DNA of 64,000 bases from Larix kaempferi (taxonomy: Eukaryota > Streptophyta > Pinopsida > Pinales > Pinaceae). The position numbers were made by a program, and so were the translations under genes. The notes under the pieces are model-generated. The model ran no database searches. It worked only from the letters and a program-made list of their open reading frames with translations, and was not told where the DNA came from. Shown piece by piece: positions 23,371-32,930 of the stretch (position 1 is the stretch's first letter; the number at the start of each line of letters is the position of its first letter). The DNA lies in the NCBI GenBank assembly GCA_027924585.1, contig BSBM01000442.1, forward strand, positions 2,852,001 through 2,916,000. The letters are read 5' to 3'.

Positions 23371-24037
23371 AGGATGGTTCTTGATCTGGGGTTTTTTATA
23401 ATGAGAAGAATTTACTAAATGGTTTAATGAGTTGAGTATGGTCTTATCAAATATTTGTTGGGCGTAACCATTGATTTGTTTTTTGGGGTAAAAATATGTC
23501 CCCTAGTTCATGGAAGATATGGTTGCATTTTTTAACCGAGAATGTTGATTAAATTTTGAACTGTTTGGTGCCCTACTTCATGGGATATGGAAATTTCCTT
23601 GGGTATTGTTCTTGCAAGATCTATGTATCAACTTATCCTTGTCTTCATGGATGGATATATTCATTTCTTCATGGGTCAAATTGTAGCGATCTAATCCGTG
23701 ATCAACTTAGCCATTGAATGATCGCCTTGTGGCCTGCGTGCAAGACCCAATTTGAGTTGAGCAATCGATAGACTGGTAATCAACTGACAATTGTGAACTG
23801 AAGTGGCTGACTGGAATGGTCAACCTTTTTCGACTAAAATATTAGCATCAACTATCGACTAGTAATGGTGTCAGATGGTGATTATCTTATCGCTCTTACT
23901 CGATTTTGTGTGGTGTGGATTGGAAGTCCAAATCAATTGGAGAGGTTTTGTAGTGTGGTCGAATTTCCATTTTCCAGGACATGTAGTCTACATATGCAAT
24001 ACAACAATTCATTGACATTTTATAGCTTGAGGGATGC

Positions 24038-25330
24038 GTGGAAATTGTTGATCATAGACCAACATTATGCTTGCTTGATCATCTGGTGGTAATACCTTTC
24101 TTTTGCCTATTATTTTATAATTGCTTTTCTATCTTGTGGAATTATTCATGGCTTGGATTGTTGTGGCAATTACCTGGAAAAACCACCAACATATTTATTT
24201 TCATCAAATGCGCATTACAATCCTGTTCAAATATAGGCATGCTTAATGAAAATGAAGCCTTGGTGCTTTAGAAATTGCAGTAGATTTGCGAGAAAAAGGC
24301 CATCACCTTAAAAGAATCTCATAATTGACTTTGTGCAGAGGTCAATGACTTGTAGAATGTCATTACATAGTTGCAAACTAAGAATCAACTAATGAAGAAT
24401 GAACTGGAGACAACATATACCTAGTTGGAAGATGAGGCTGCGCTCTGTCAAGCTAGCCTTTTGTAGTGGTATGATGAGAAATCTTGAACAATTTATTTGA
24501 TAGAAGGTACCATGGAATACATTTTCCAGAATTTGGTAAACGAATTTGGATATAAGTCAGATTTAGTTGATGGGTTGGAAGAAGAGGTGAAATCCCTCTC
24601 TCATGAATATATTGATGGCTTGAAGATGAATATTTGTAGGCTAGAAGTAGAAAATACCGAACTAGCTAATAAGGAAGCCAAGTTGTAGGCCTCTGTTGAT
24701 GAGCTTCGTGAAGAAGTTGTCCCTCTTCAAGAAGATAATAATTTATTGTTTGATGAATTTCAAACCTTAAAAGAAGATTATGATGCTCTATCGCTACAGC
24801 TAACTAAGAGAGATGAGAGTATTATGGGATTGCAGGATTGCAAGCAGAGTCTTGAATAAGAGGTACGTAGATTGTAGAATGTTGAGCAAAAAAAATATTA
24901 AGTAGCAAGATATTGAGACGAATATTATCGAGATATAAATTAATGAGATAAGACTTCCATTGTCAAGCCAACAGGATCACCCATTGCTTCTTTCGCCTTT
25001 CATAATCTTGCATGTATCCCAGTTGTTTGTGAATTAAATAACTATAAGGAAGATGTTTATGATGTTGTTATTTCATCTCATTATTTGTTGGCCACTAATG
25101 ATGTTATTTATCCTATATTTGAGAAGCATACTATCGGTATTGGGTCCCGACTGGGGAGAAAAATGGGATATACTAGAGGAAGACTTGGGAAGAATGGACA
25201 TGGTATTGTTGTTCCTATTAATCATGAATTGAATCCACCAAGAACAAGTCTTGGATATGATGCTGCTACACCTAGTTTTGCTAACACCAAAAGAGTTTTG
25301 TTTGTTGTTGGAGGTGTTTATATTGATTTG
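24038..25330 (+). pseudogene. G ORF part 1: coiled coil followed by G-patch
   Basis: One frame runs without any indel from 24038 to 25330. It is broken by TAG stops at 24269, 24281, 24353, 24368, 24422, 24464, 24686 and about 24872, TGA at 24326 and 24485, and a few others near 24860-24950. Heptad-rich segments (for example 24500-24850, rich in L, E, K, D, N) indicate a coiled coil. A G-patch lies at about 25115-25260, with GIGSRLGRKMGYTRG, GLGKNG-type LGKNGHGIV and a closing LGYDAA. G-patch domains bind RNA or activate RNA helicases and occur in some retroviral and retrotransposon proteins. The true start is unknown and may lie upstream of 24038. I do not recognise the whole protein. Confidence 0.75.
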
Positions 25331-26940
25331 TGTTGAACTTTGGTTGTCATTGATGTCAAAGAGGAATTAGTATCCATGTGTCAGTTTGAAGAAGTTTACT
25401 TTCAGATTGAAGGAGTACATCTAGTTTGAAGAAGTACACAAAATCCAGTTTGAAGAAGTACATAAGACTATGTGCGCAAGTCCCTAAATCTATCTAGTCG
25501 TGGTTCCTCAAAGCTAATGTCAAAGAGATGGTTGGATAAGTCTCGGAAGTGTGCAAGAGTCTTGCGAGTAAGAGGTGGTTGGACATGTATGCAAGTATCA
25601 GAAGTGCGCAAGATTCTCAGAATCAAAAGGTGGTTGGACATGTATGCAAATATTGGAAGCGTGCAATAGTCTTGGAAGCAAGAGGTGGTCGGACAATTCA
25701 AGTGCACAAGACCCACCATCCAATGGTACTTCAAGGGCACAAGACCCAACACATAGTGGTTACCAAGTGTGTATGACTCACTATGCTAAGGACCAAGTGT
25801 GCGCAAGACCCACGAGGCATGATACTTCAGTCGTGAAGATCATGAGAAGTGGTGGATGTGTAAGTAAGCTTGACCATGAAGAAAGGAAGAAGGCATGCTA
25901 TGACCAACTTGTGGACACATCGTCTGAGCAAGTCGAGTATAAATAAAAATCCAATTTGGTGAGTCAAAAGTAAGCTTGAATATGAACAAGTGGTAGTATT
26001 CTGATTTTCCAAGATTTGAATTATTGGGGTTTCAATGGCTCATTGATCCGGAACAACTTAATCCAGTATAGAGATAGATGTGCAAGGATAGGAAAGAAAC
26101 ACATCAGATGATGCATAGGATGATATAGTATATGGACCAAGTGCTCAAGAACAGAAAGACATTATTGCAAATGGTGCAAAGGATGATATAACTTATATGA
26201 GTCAGATGCGCAAGAACAAAACAATAGTATAGTAGATGATGCGCAATATCATATGAATATGCAGATGCACATAACCATAATGAATATCATATGAGTCAGA
26301 TGCAGATGCACATAATTGTATGTTGAATAGAGCGTAGATGCAGAAATATATGAAGTATGAGAACCAATTTGAAATACTGATGCAATGATGTGAAGTAGGA
26401 TTTGAATTGATGATACAGTACACCAATTGCGAAGGACAGAGTGTATAGCAGGTGCACTCAAGAAAAGTATTGCAATAAATCTAAAGAGTTCACAAATCAG
26501 TAGAAATCAAGAAGGGTGGCTGGACGGGGAAAGGAATAGGGAGTCGATGCTTCCTTCAGGTCGAAGCCCGTAAATCAGGGGGTTGGTGCCTCCTTTCAGT
26601 TGGTGCGGGTAAATCAGGGAGTCGGTGCTTCCTTCAAGTTTTAGCCTATAAATCAGGGGGTTGGAGCCTCCTTCCAATCGGTGATGAAGAATCTCAGAAG
26701 TTGGTGCTTCCCATGAATGTAATCTTTATTATATAATAAAGCATTCCATGGTTTTCTCCCATTTAGGTTTCCACGTCAAATATTTGTGTTATGTTTTTTA
26801 TGCATGTGTTGATGAATGACATTGTTTATGATGAATGCATAATATAAGTGATTGTTTCAATTTGGTAAGAAGCAATAATTATTTTAAACTATGCTAATAC
26901 TGATTCACCCCCCCTCTCAGTATTAATAATGTTTCCAACA
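25331..26940 (-). mobile_element. S3: solo-LTR-like element, 1610 bp, TSD ATTTG
   Basis: Read on the minus strand it starts TGTTGGAAAC and ends GTTCAACACA-side TTCAACA, like S1 and S2. ATTTG flanks it at 25326-25330 and 26941-26945. It lies inside the G ORF; removing it with one ATTTG keeps the reading frame. The G-run stem is at 26896-26924. Sub-repeats include three units of about 70 bp (25530-25690) and CCTCCTTCC/GGGGGTTGGTGCC units (26530-26700) related to those of S1. Confidence 0.85.
25530..25700 (-). repeat. About 70-bp tandem repeats in S3
   Basis: Three diverged copies share a GTGCAAGAGTCTTG-like word followed by AGGTGGTTGGACATGTATGCA. They account for the overlapping repeated ORFs here, which are not genes. 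Confidence 0.8.
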
Positions 26941-26945
26941 ATTTG

Positions 26946-27300
26946 TTGGAAGAGCAACATGTTGTTGACAGTATTGAAAAGATTGATGAATTAATTGTCT
27001 CTCATGAGCCAAAAATTGATAATGTTGTTGTAGATGACATTATTGTTGATGTGTAGGGTTGTTCTACTACTATTAGTGAACTAGAAATTGAACTTGCCTC
27101 ACCTATTCCACCCAAATAGAAATGTGTGCCATATGGACATCCTCATCAGAAGAACCAGAGGAATTTTCCTAGGAATCAGAATTCTTGGAAAGGTGGAAAC
27201 TATGCTTTCAAAACTTTACAAAAAAGACATGAAAGATAGAAACATGGACCAGGGCCGACTACTAGGATAAACTATGGTTGGATTGATGAATGGTCACATA
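26946..27300 (+). pseudogene. G ORF part 2: acidic/basic tail
   Basis: The frame continues from 25330 across S3 without a shift (LEEQHVVDSIEKIDEL and on). A Val/Asp/Ile-rich acidic stretch is followed by a basic, Asn/Pro/Gln-rich segment (GHPHQKNQRNFPRNQNSWKG, about 27130-27195). TAG stops occur near 27054, 27117 and 27237, again where Gln is plausible. The basic tail could bind nucleic acid. No zinc knuckle was seen. Confidence 0.65.
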
Positions 27301-28033
27301 ATAATTTAAACAGATGCTTGAGGACACCATACATATGTGTATATTCGACTGTATTGTTGTACAATGCTCATCTTGCATGCTTCTGATTTCTTTTGAGTGG
27401 TTGATTGAGACTCAACCAGAGATGAACAGTCGACTAAGACTCCACTAGAGATGACAATCGATTGGAGTATCGATTGAATGTTTATCAACTGAGATTCAAC
27501 CAATGGATTTTTTGTTGACCGAGTTTTGACTACTACCGATGTTTTGTTTGTTGTTGATTATCCCTCAGTTGTGTTTGGGGGGGGAGAAATTGGAGAATTT
27601 GAAGCTATGCTATGTAAACCCAACTGTTGTTGACTTGATTACTTCTTGTTGAATCGATTGGATCGACTGAACTATGTTCGACTGGATTATTTGTTGGTTG
27701 ATTTTATTGAGTACTATTGCAAGTATCTAATTGTTGAATGGAAAAAGATTGTATTGATAGATAGATACTACCTATACTTGTTGCGCGTGTGTATAGTCTA
27801 CTACTACACTAGATTGTGTTGTTGTATTATCTAGTCGATTGATGGACTAGGCCTATATTTAGAAAAAAATATTGTAGATTGTTTTGGGAAACTACAATGA
27901 GTTTGATGACGGAGGTGACAATGTTTCAAACTTATTTCAAGAGTGTTATTGTACCAGTTTTTGCAATTTAGATCAAATTAAGGGGGGGATTTTGTGTAGT
28001 TTGTTCCTTCCTCCAAGCTGAGTTTACGGGGGA
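27301..28033 (+). other. G 3' non-coding region and polypurine tract
   Basis: There is no recognisable domain. The region is rich in GATTGA/CGACTG words, giving short meaningless ORFs. GGGGGGGGAG near 27579 and AAGGGGGGGATTTTG near 27980 resemble internal polypurine tracts. ACGGGGGA (28026-28033) abuts the LTR and is the likely primer. Confidence 0.6.
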
Positions 28034-28318
28034 TGTTGGAACCTATCATCAGCTAGTACCCTCACCTTGTCAACTTTTGTCCACTTTAGGATCTCAGATC
28101 TACATTTTATGGATGGTTACAACTGACATGGCCCACTTGTTGTTGGTTTGGTCCATATCCGAACCTATTTATTGATGGTCCTTATGGATCGATCTGTCAC
28201 ATTGGATCGTTGTGCTTTCTAATTGTGCTTAAGTGAAAATGGTGTATTTAGACACTACCACTCTTGATCTGGAAATCTCTTTCTCTTATGCTGGTTAATT
28301 ACCTGTTCCAATAGTTAA
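28034..28318 (+). repeat. G 3' LTR (28034-28313) and target copy GTTAA
   Basis: TGTTGGAACCTATC to GTTCCAATA; the last CA has become TA. The following GTTAA (28314-28318) is the complement of the TTAAC next to the LTR tip at 14071. Confidence 0.88.
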
Positions 28319-28702
28319 GTCTTCTTGTGAAATTAATATCAACAAAATTATGGGTACTTGTATCAATAATGATTGTAACATTGTTATTTTTTATTCCCTC
28401 TAAGTTTTAAGGTTTGTGGTTGATCTATCCCAATTATGGTTATGAGTGATAATCCGGGAAGAAATTTTCATCATCTGATTCTGAGCCCGAGGATTTTGAA
28501 GATTCCTTGCTTCCTCCACATCTGACTCTTCACTAACAAATTTTTATTCCTCATTTGCTTCACATTGATATAAATTATTAGTTTCATCTCTATTAGAAAA
28601 CCTATGTTGTATTTCCCATTTATCATGACAATACTTACATTTTCCTTCCTTTATTCTTTGGGCCTCCAAAATAAGTTTTCTACCCTCCCTCAATTGTGGT
28701 GG

Positions 28703-28761
<59 letters not shown>

Positions 28762-29693
28762 TTGTGGTTGGGGAACTCCTTTGTCTTGTATAAACCTTTT
28801 CAAGTCTTGTTTGCGATGATATTTTAAACTTTTCTTTGACGATTTTTTCCTTAAGCCTGGCTTTATCCCAAGGTAGTGATATTGTGCAATTATAGCTCAT
28901 ATTTTATGTGTGGATTTATCCCATGCACATATGTTTGGATCCACTAAGCATATGTTAACATTGATACTCTTGTTAGTAATCCTTCCCATTCATAAGTATG
29001 CTCATCCACATCACTCGTTTTCTATAATTTGGTGATTTTTTTCCAAAAAAACATTCTCAGTCATATCTTCGAATCTTTTAAAGAAGCCATTTTTTAATGT
29101 GTCCTAGCTATAGAAGCATACCTTAGTGGTATATTTCCACCATATATAGAAATTATATGTTTTTCCTTCAAGCTGCATCGAGGCATATTTTATCTTTTCG
29201 TCTTCAAATTGGAATTTAAGTATGAAAAAAAATCTTCCACCTTATTAATCCAGACTACACTATGTTTTTCCTCACCCTCAACCTTTGGTAGCTCGAGTTT
29301 GAACCTTATTAGATATCCGTTCATTAGTTGCATTGAAACAAGTTGTAGTTGGTTGATATTAAGGAGTGATAAGTGGTTGTGATCCATGTTATTTTGTGGA
29401 ATTTCTACTCTTGAAGAACTCGATTGAGAGTTAGTTGTGATCGTTGAAATCGGGTGTGAATAGATTGGATTTGGGGGGTGGGTGTTGGCTGAGGATTGCC
29501 TTCTCTTTATGAAATTTTCTAGTCGCTGAATCCCCATGCCTATTCCAATAATTATTTTTGTGTCAACTTGCATTGTTACCTGTATTGTCATCTTATCCAC
29601 TTGTTTTTGTATCTCTTTCATTAATGTTATAATGATATTTAACACCATTGGTGATGAAGACAAAAAGTGGACACCATTTAGTTCCTCTTCCAC
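28319..29693 (-). pseudogene. R gag and protease active-site region
   Basis: Gag starts at 29693 on the minus strand. An open stretch to 29190 ends in LPKVEGEEKHSVVWINKVEDFF, typical of gypsy capsid starts (LPKF.G....W...VE.FF). It continues in broken frames and is interrupted by a TA microsatellite. A nucleocapsid-like segment reads RIKEGKCKYCHDKWEIQHRF at about 28640-28700, in which the last Cys of the expected CX2C...HX-C pattern is Phe. The retropepsin site reads VTIIIDTSTHNFVD at about 28345-28385, with DTS in place of DSG. Coding stops at the GTTAA joint at 28318 and resumes at 14077 on the other strand. Confidence 0.82.
28706..28753. repeat. (AT)24 microsatellite inside R gag
   Basis: An uninterrupted AT dinucleotide run of about 48 bp is followed by a T-run to 28763. 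It disrupts the gag frame between the capsid and nucleocapsid parts. Confidence 0.97.
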
Positions 29694-29945
29694 GTCAATA
29701 TTAACTTAAAAACATTGAAAATAGACGCTTTATCGATGGTTGGTCACTACTTTCCTTGAAGAAAGAGGCGACTAGTCGCTAGTTTAGGCCCTAGAGGGGT
29801 GACCCTTTTTTAAGGAAAGTAGTGACCAACCCTCAGTTAAGTGTTTCATTTTAGTGTTTTTGAGCCAATCTTGATGTGGAAGAGGAACTTGGTGTGCACT
29901 TCTAGTCTTTGTCACTAAGGGTGTTAAATATCATATTATAACAAT
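29612..29945. repeat. Imperfect inverted duplication of the R gag start
   Basis: The arms are about 29612-29757 and 29812-29945, with a 54-bp centre. The inner 20 bp (GGTTGGTCACTACTTTCCTT, 29738-29757) is perfectly complementary to 29812-29831. The outer arms match through TTCCTCTTCCACRTCAA and AAATATCAT. The left arm codes the gag N-terminus on the minus strand; the right arm is a broken copy of the same on the plus strand. Confidence 0.85.
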
Positions 29946-30224
29946 CAAGTCTTTGGTGATGTCCTGCTTAAGACTCTATGTTAAATCATATTTTAGCTTA
30001 ATATGTTTTGTTTCAATATCTCTCTATAGATTTTCTTGCATTTTGTTAAATTTTCTCTCTAGATTCTTGAGTTTCTTGAAATCTCATTCTAATATTTCCA
30101 TCCAAAAATTTATCTCAGACATTTTTCTTGTAACTAGAGGGCTATTCTTTGAACCAATTTCAGTCGAATTTCAACTTTTGTAAAGAAGCTTGACTGAGTG
30201 TAGTAAAAAAAGATTATCATGTCT

Positions 30225-30335
30225 AGTAATGTTTTTTACTGAGTCTAGTAAAAAATATTTTATCGAGTGGTACATTTTTTTATTGGGTTTGGTAAATAAA
30301 TATTTACCAAGTCTACTAGAAAATATTTACTAGCT
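30225..30335. repeat. Short GTCTAGTAAAAAATATTT-type repeats beside the R LTR
   Basis: A loose repeat of CTAGTAAAAAATATTT and TTTACYAAGTCTACTAG occurs in both orientations, giving several small hairpins. It lies in the R untranslated leader between the LTR end and gag. Confidence 0.6.
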
Positions 30336-30615
30336 TGGTAATTTTTACATTGTCCAATAGAATAATAATGCAAAAAAGAATGAAATATAAAAGTGAATGC
30401 AATAATCAATGAATGGCCCAATTTACAATGAGGGTTTGATTTTATAATGCCCAAGGTGTGTGCTCATAAGTAGTTGTGCCTTTTTTAGTAGTAGATCCAC
30501 ATACTAACTTTTATTATTTACCTCAATTTATTTATTATGTTTTAATATATATATATATATATCTTTTATTATTAAGTCAGTATTATCTCTATTTTTTTAT
30601 ATCTATAACAGTTCC
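30336..30615 (-). repeat. R 5' LTR (30336-30610) and target site GTTCC
   Basis: On the minus strand it starts TGTTATAGATAT and ends ATTACCA. It matches the R 3' LTR at 17686-18010. GTTCC (30611-30615) is the complement of the GGAAC after that LTR. No clear primer binding site is seen after its inner end, perhaps because of the local repeats. Confidence 0.85.
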
Positions 30616-31566
30616 CTACCTCAAAATGGCGTTTAGTTAACATAAATGTATAGATGTTGTGCACCCCACTTGGAATAGAATCAATCGAGACTCAATGATT
30701 CGGGGGAAGCCTATTGGCACATGAGTATACTGGAATATTTGGTGCATTTTTCATAGTGTCGGTTCCTAGTTGCACTTATGTTATGCATTATATTTACGGT
30801 TGATGATTTATTGAGTTATATGTTGATCAAGCATGTTTACAAATTTGAATATTTGAAATATATATATATATATATCTTAAATATTTTTTTTTATCATTTT
30901 TCATTAATTTTTATAAAGTTGAAATTATTATAGTAAAATTTAACAAAATAATTATCCCACCACTTTTATATACTATAACACTATGCATATTAAATCGAAA
31001 AACATCATGCATAATATTTATTATGAAAAATTGTGAAAGGTTTTCATTAAAAAATAAAAATAAAAGCTTCCTCCTAATGGTGCAATTAGTGTCATATTTC
31101 ATATTGTTACAAATGTAAACAATTTTCTAAAAATATTTTTTCAATTCATACTCTTACAAATGTAGTTAATTTAGTAAAAATATATTAATTTTAATAAAAA
31201 AAAATTGATTTCATCAAAATAAATAGTAGAGAGTGTTTTCTTAAATGAAATAAAATTCCTTTTCACTCAATCCTTGCATACAGTAAGACAATACTAGATA
31301 AATAAAGACTATATTACACATTAAATTGATTTTAAACCAACTAAAATGGTTTTAAAAACCACAAAAGATATTCTTAGATATAACGTTACAAATATTATTT
31401 GTAATCCATGATGAAATATAACAATGTTTAGTGCTAATGGTAAAAATAATAATAATGAGGAGTTATGAATTATATATAATGTAAATTACAACATTTTTTT
31501 GAAATATGCCTCTAAAATATTAAAAAAACCCTAAAATTAAGTAATTAAATATGAAATTTGTCAATC
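30616..31566. other. AT-rich unassigned sequence
   Basis: This stretch holds AT microsatellites (for example 30857-30873) and poly-A/T tracts. No coding motif or terminal structure was recognised. It separates the R 5' LTR from C6. Confidence 0.5.
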
Positions 31567-31975
31567 TAGCATAGGAAATATCACCACTACAGTGCTCCAT
31601 AGGTTCCAAACTCAACTGATTGTCAGTGAAATGAAGCTACTGTCAGTTAACTGATCATGAAGGGTGCATCAGTGAGTTTTTGATGCAAATCAGGCTAGAG
31701 AGGGCGCATTAGATCACATTCAGTGGCAATCAAAGATCAAACCCCCCACTAGAGTGATGAACTCAAGTGGATTAAACTAGACCATTGAGTTAGATCCCAA
31801 AATGTAGGGAACTGATTGTGCATGGCCTAAAATAATGCATGTAGGGTGAATCAAGTGGAAAATATGTCCTAGATGACATCTGCACACCACTAAGGGGTCA
31901 ACAATATTATTCAATACTAGGAAAAGGGAAATAATACTAAGGTGGACAAATATTGGAGTATTAATTATCCTAACA
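31567..31975 (-). repeat. C6 3' LTR and adjacent polypurine tract
   Basis: On the minus strand it starts TGTTAGGATAAT at 31975. A polypurine tract (AAAGGGGGG in that sense, about 31976-31984) abuts it. The terminal CA at the left edge has become TA. Confidence 0.85.
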
Positions 31976-32139
31976 CCCCCCTTTAATCCAAGCATAGACA
32001 ACCTCGACCCTGGTAACTGAGACCATAGGTCACCCAAACAATAAAAAATAACTGTTCATGAAACTAAGGAAATGGGGAAAACCTCATGTGAAAAAAAATC
32101 CCCTAAAAAATGAATAGCAGGTAACTCAAACGACCCTCA

Positions 32140-32930
32140 CATCAAGCAGAGATCTAAGATAGGAAAATCTCTTCTGAGTGAAAGAATTTGTTGAGATGTC
32201 TGCAATATGATCCTCTGTAGGATAGTAATGCAGGTACTGGATCTGGATCTGGATCTACTCCTATGATGTACCTCCCACTATTTCAAAGTTGCAATTGTCA
32301 AAACAAGTCTGACATAACCCATTCTTGCTACTAGGGTGAATTTCTCATTGTATTCCAAGCCATGAACCTATGAGTACCCCTTGGAAACCAACCGAGCTTT
32401 GTTATTGGTTGTAGATCCATTAGGAACAAGTTTTGTTTTGTAGATCCCCTTGCACTAGACTAGATTTCTCCCTAGACTAGCTTTCTGCAGTGGCTCATAT
32501 TCTTCATCCATGGTAGCCTGCCATCTCAGATCATGGAAAGCCTCTTTGAAGGATTGTGGATCATACCCCACCATCATGTAGAACCTCTCTGGGAGAACTG
32601 GATCTGTATGACATAGTGCAAGGTTTGCATCTCGAAACTGAGATCTGGTTCTTCTATGGTCAGATGGATCCCTAGCTACGTTCCCAATAGCTCCAAAAAC
32701 TTTGTAAAACCATTTTGGCCTTGGATTGGGAGCAGGTGTTGGATCCGAATATGTATCTTCTTGAAATTCATACTCAACATCAAAATATGATTCAACTTGG
32801 TCCCCATCTTCAAAATTTGAATGTGGATCATAAGAAGAGACATCATTCTAATCTTCATCAGGTGCAAAGGGAGTAGGTAGATGATATGGAAAAGAGTGAG
32901 ATAATTCATATGCCTTGGAGGCATGCTTTG
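32140..32930 (-). pseudogene. C6 reverse transcriptase start fused to RNase H end
   Basis: Minus-strand reading gives the copia pre-RT and RT start: WYKVF-type WFYKVFGAI, SFKEAFHDLRWQATMDEEYE and NKARLVSKGYS at about 32380-32700, then IATLK-stop-WEVHH at about 32280. The RT core with YVDD is absent. The next recognisable part is the RNase H end, YYPTEDHIADIST, at about 32180-32230. A deletion has thus joined the RT N-terminus to the RNase H C-terminus, with a short TCTGGA repeat at the joint. Confidence 0.8.

Larger units (their letters stand above)
23107..28313 (+). mobile_element. G: LTR retrotransposon with a coiled-coil/G-patch ORF
   Basis: The 3' LTR is 28034-28313 (280 bp, TGTTGGAACC to TTCCAATA). 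The 5' LTR is 23107-23358 and ends TTCCAACA before a TGGTATCAGAGC primer site. A PPT-like ACGGGGGA precedes the 3' LTR. The interior holds one decayed frame with no RT, integrase or protease, and solo LTR S3. GTTAA follows the 3' LTR; its partner is not at the 5' LTR but at 14072-14076. Without pol it must be a non-autonomous or internally deleted element. The short LTR and primer site would fit copia or small gypsy groups; I do not assign it. Confidence 0.82.

Noticed and set aside
28544-28900. 118-aa ORF with Ile-Tyr repeat on the - strand
   Set aside because: The Ile/Tyr run is the AT microsatellite; only the parts on either side are real gag remnants of R.
30225-30335. Hairpin-rich AGTAAATATTT repeats as a MITE
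   Set aside because: No target duplication or defined ends; more likely part of the R leader.
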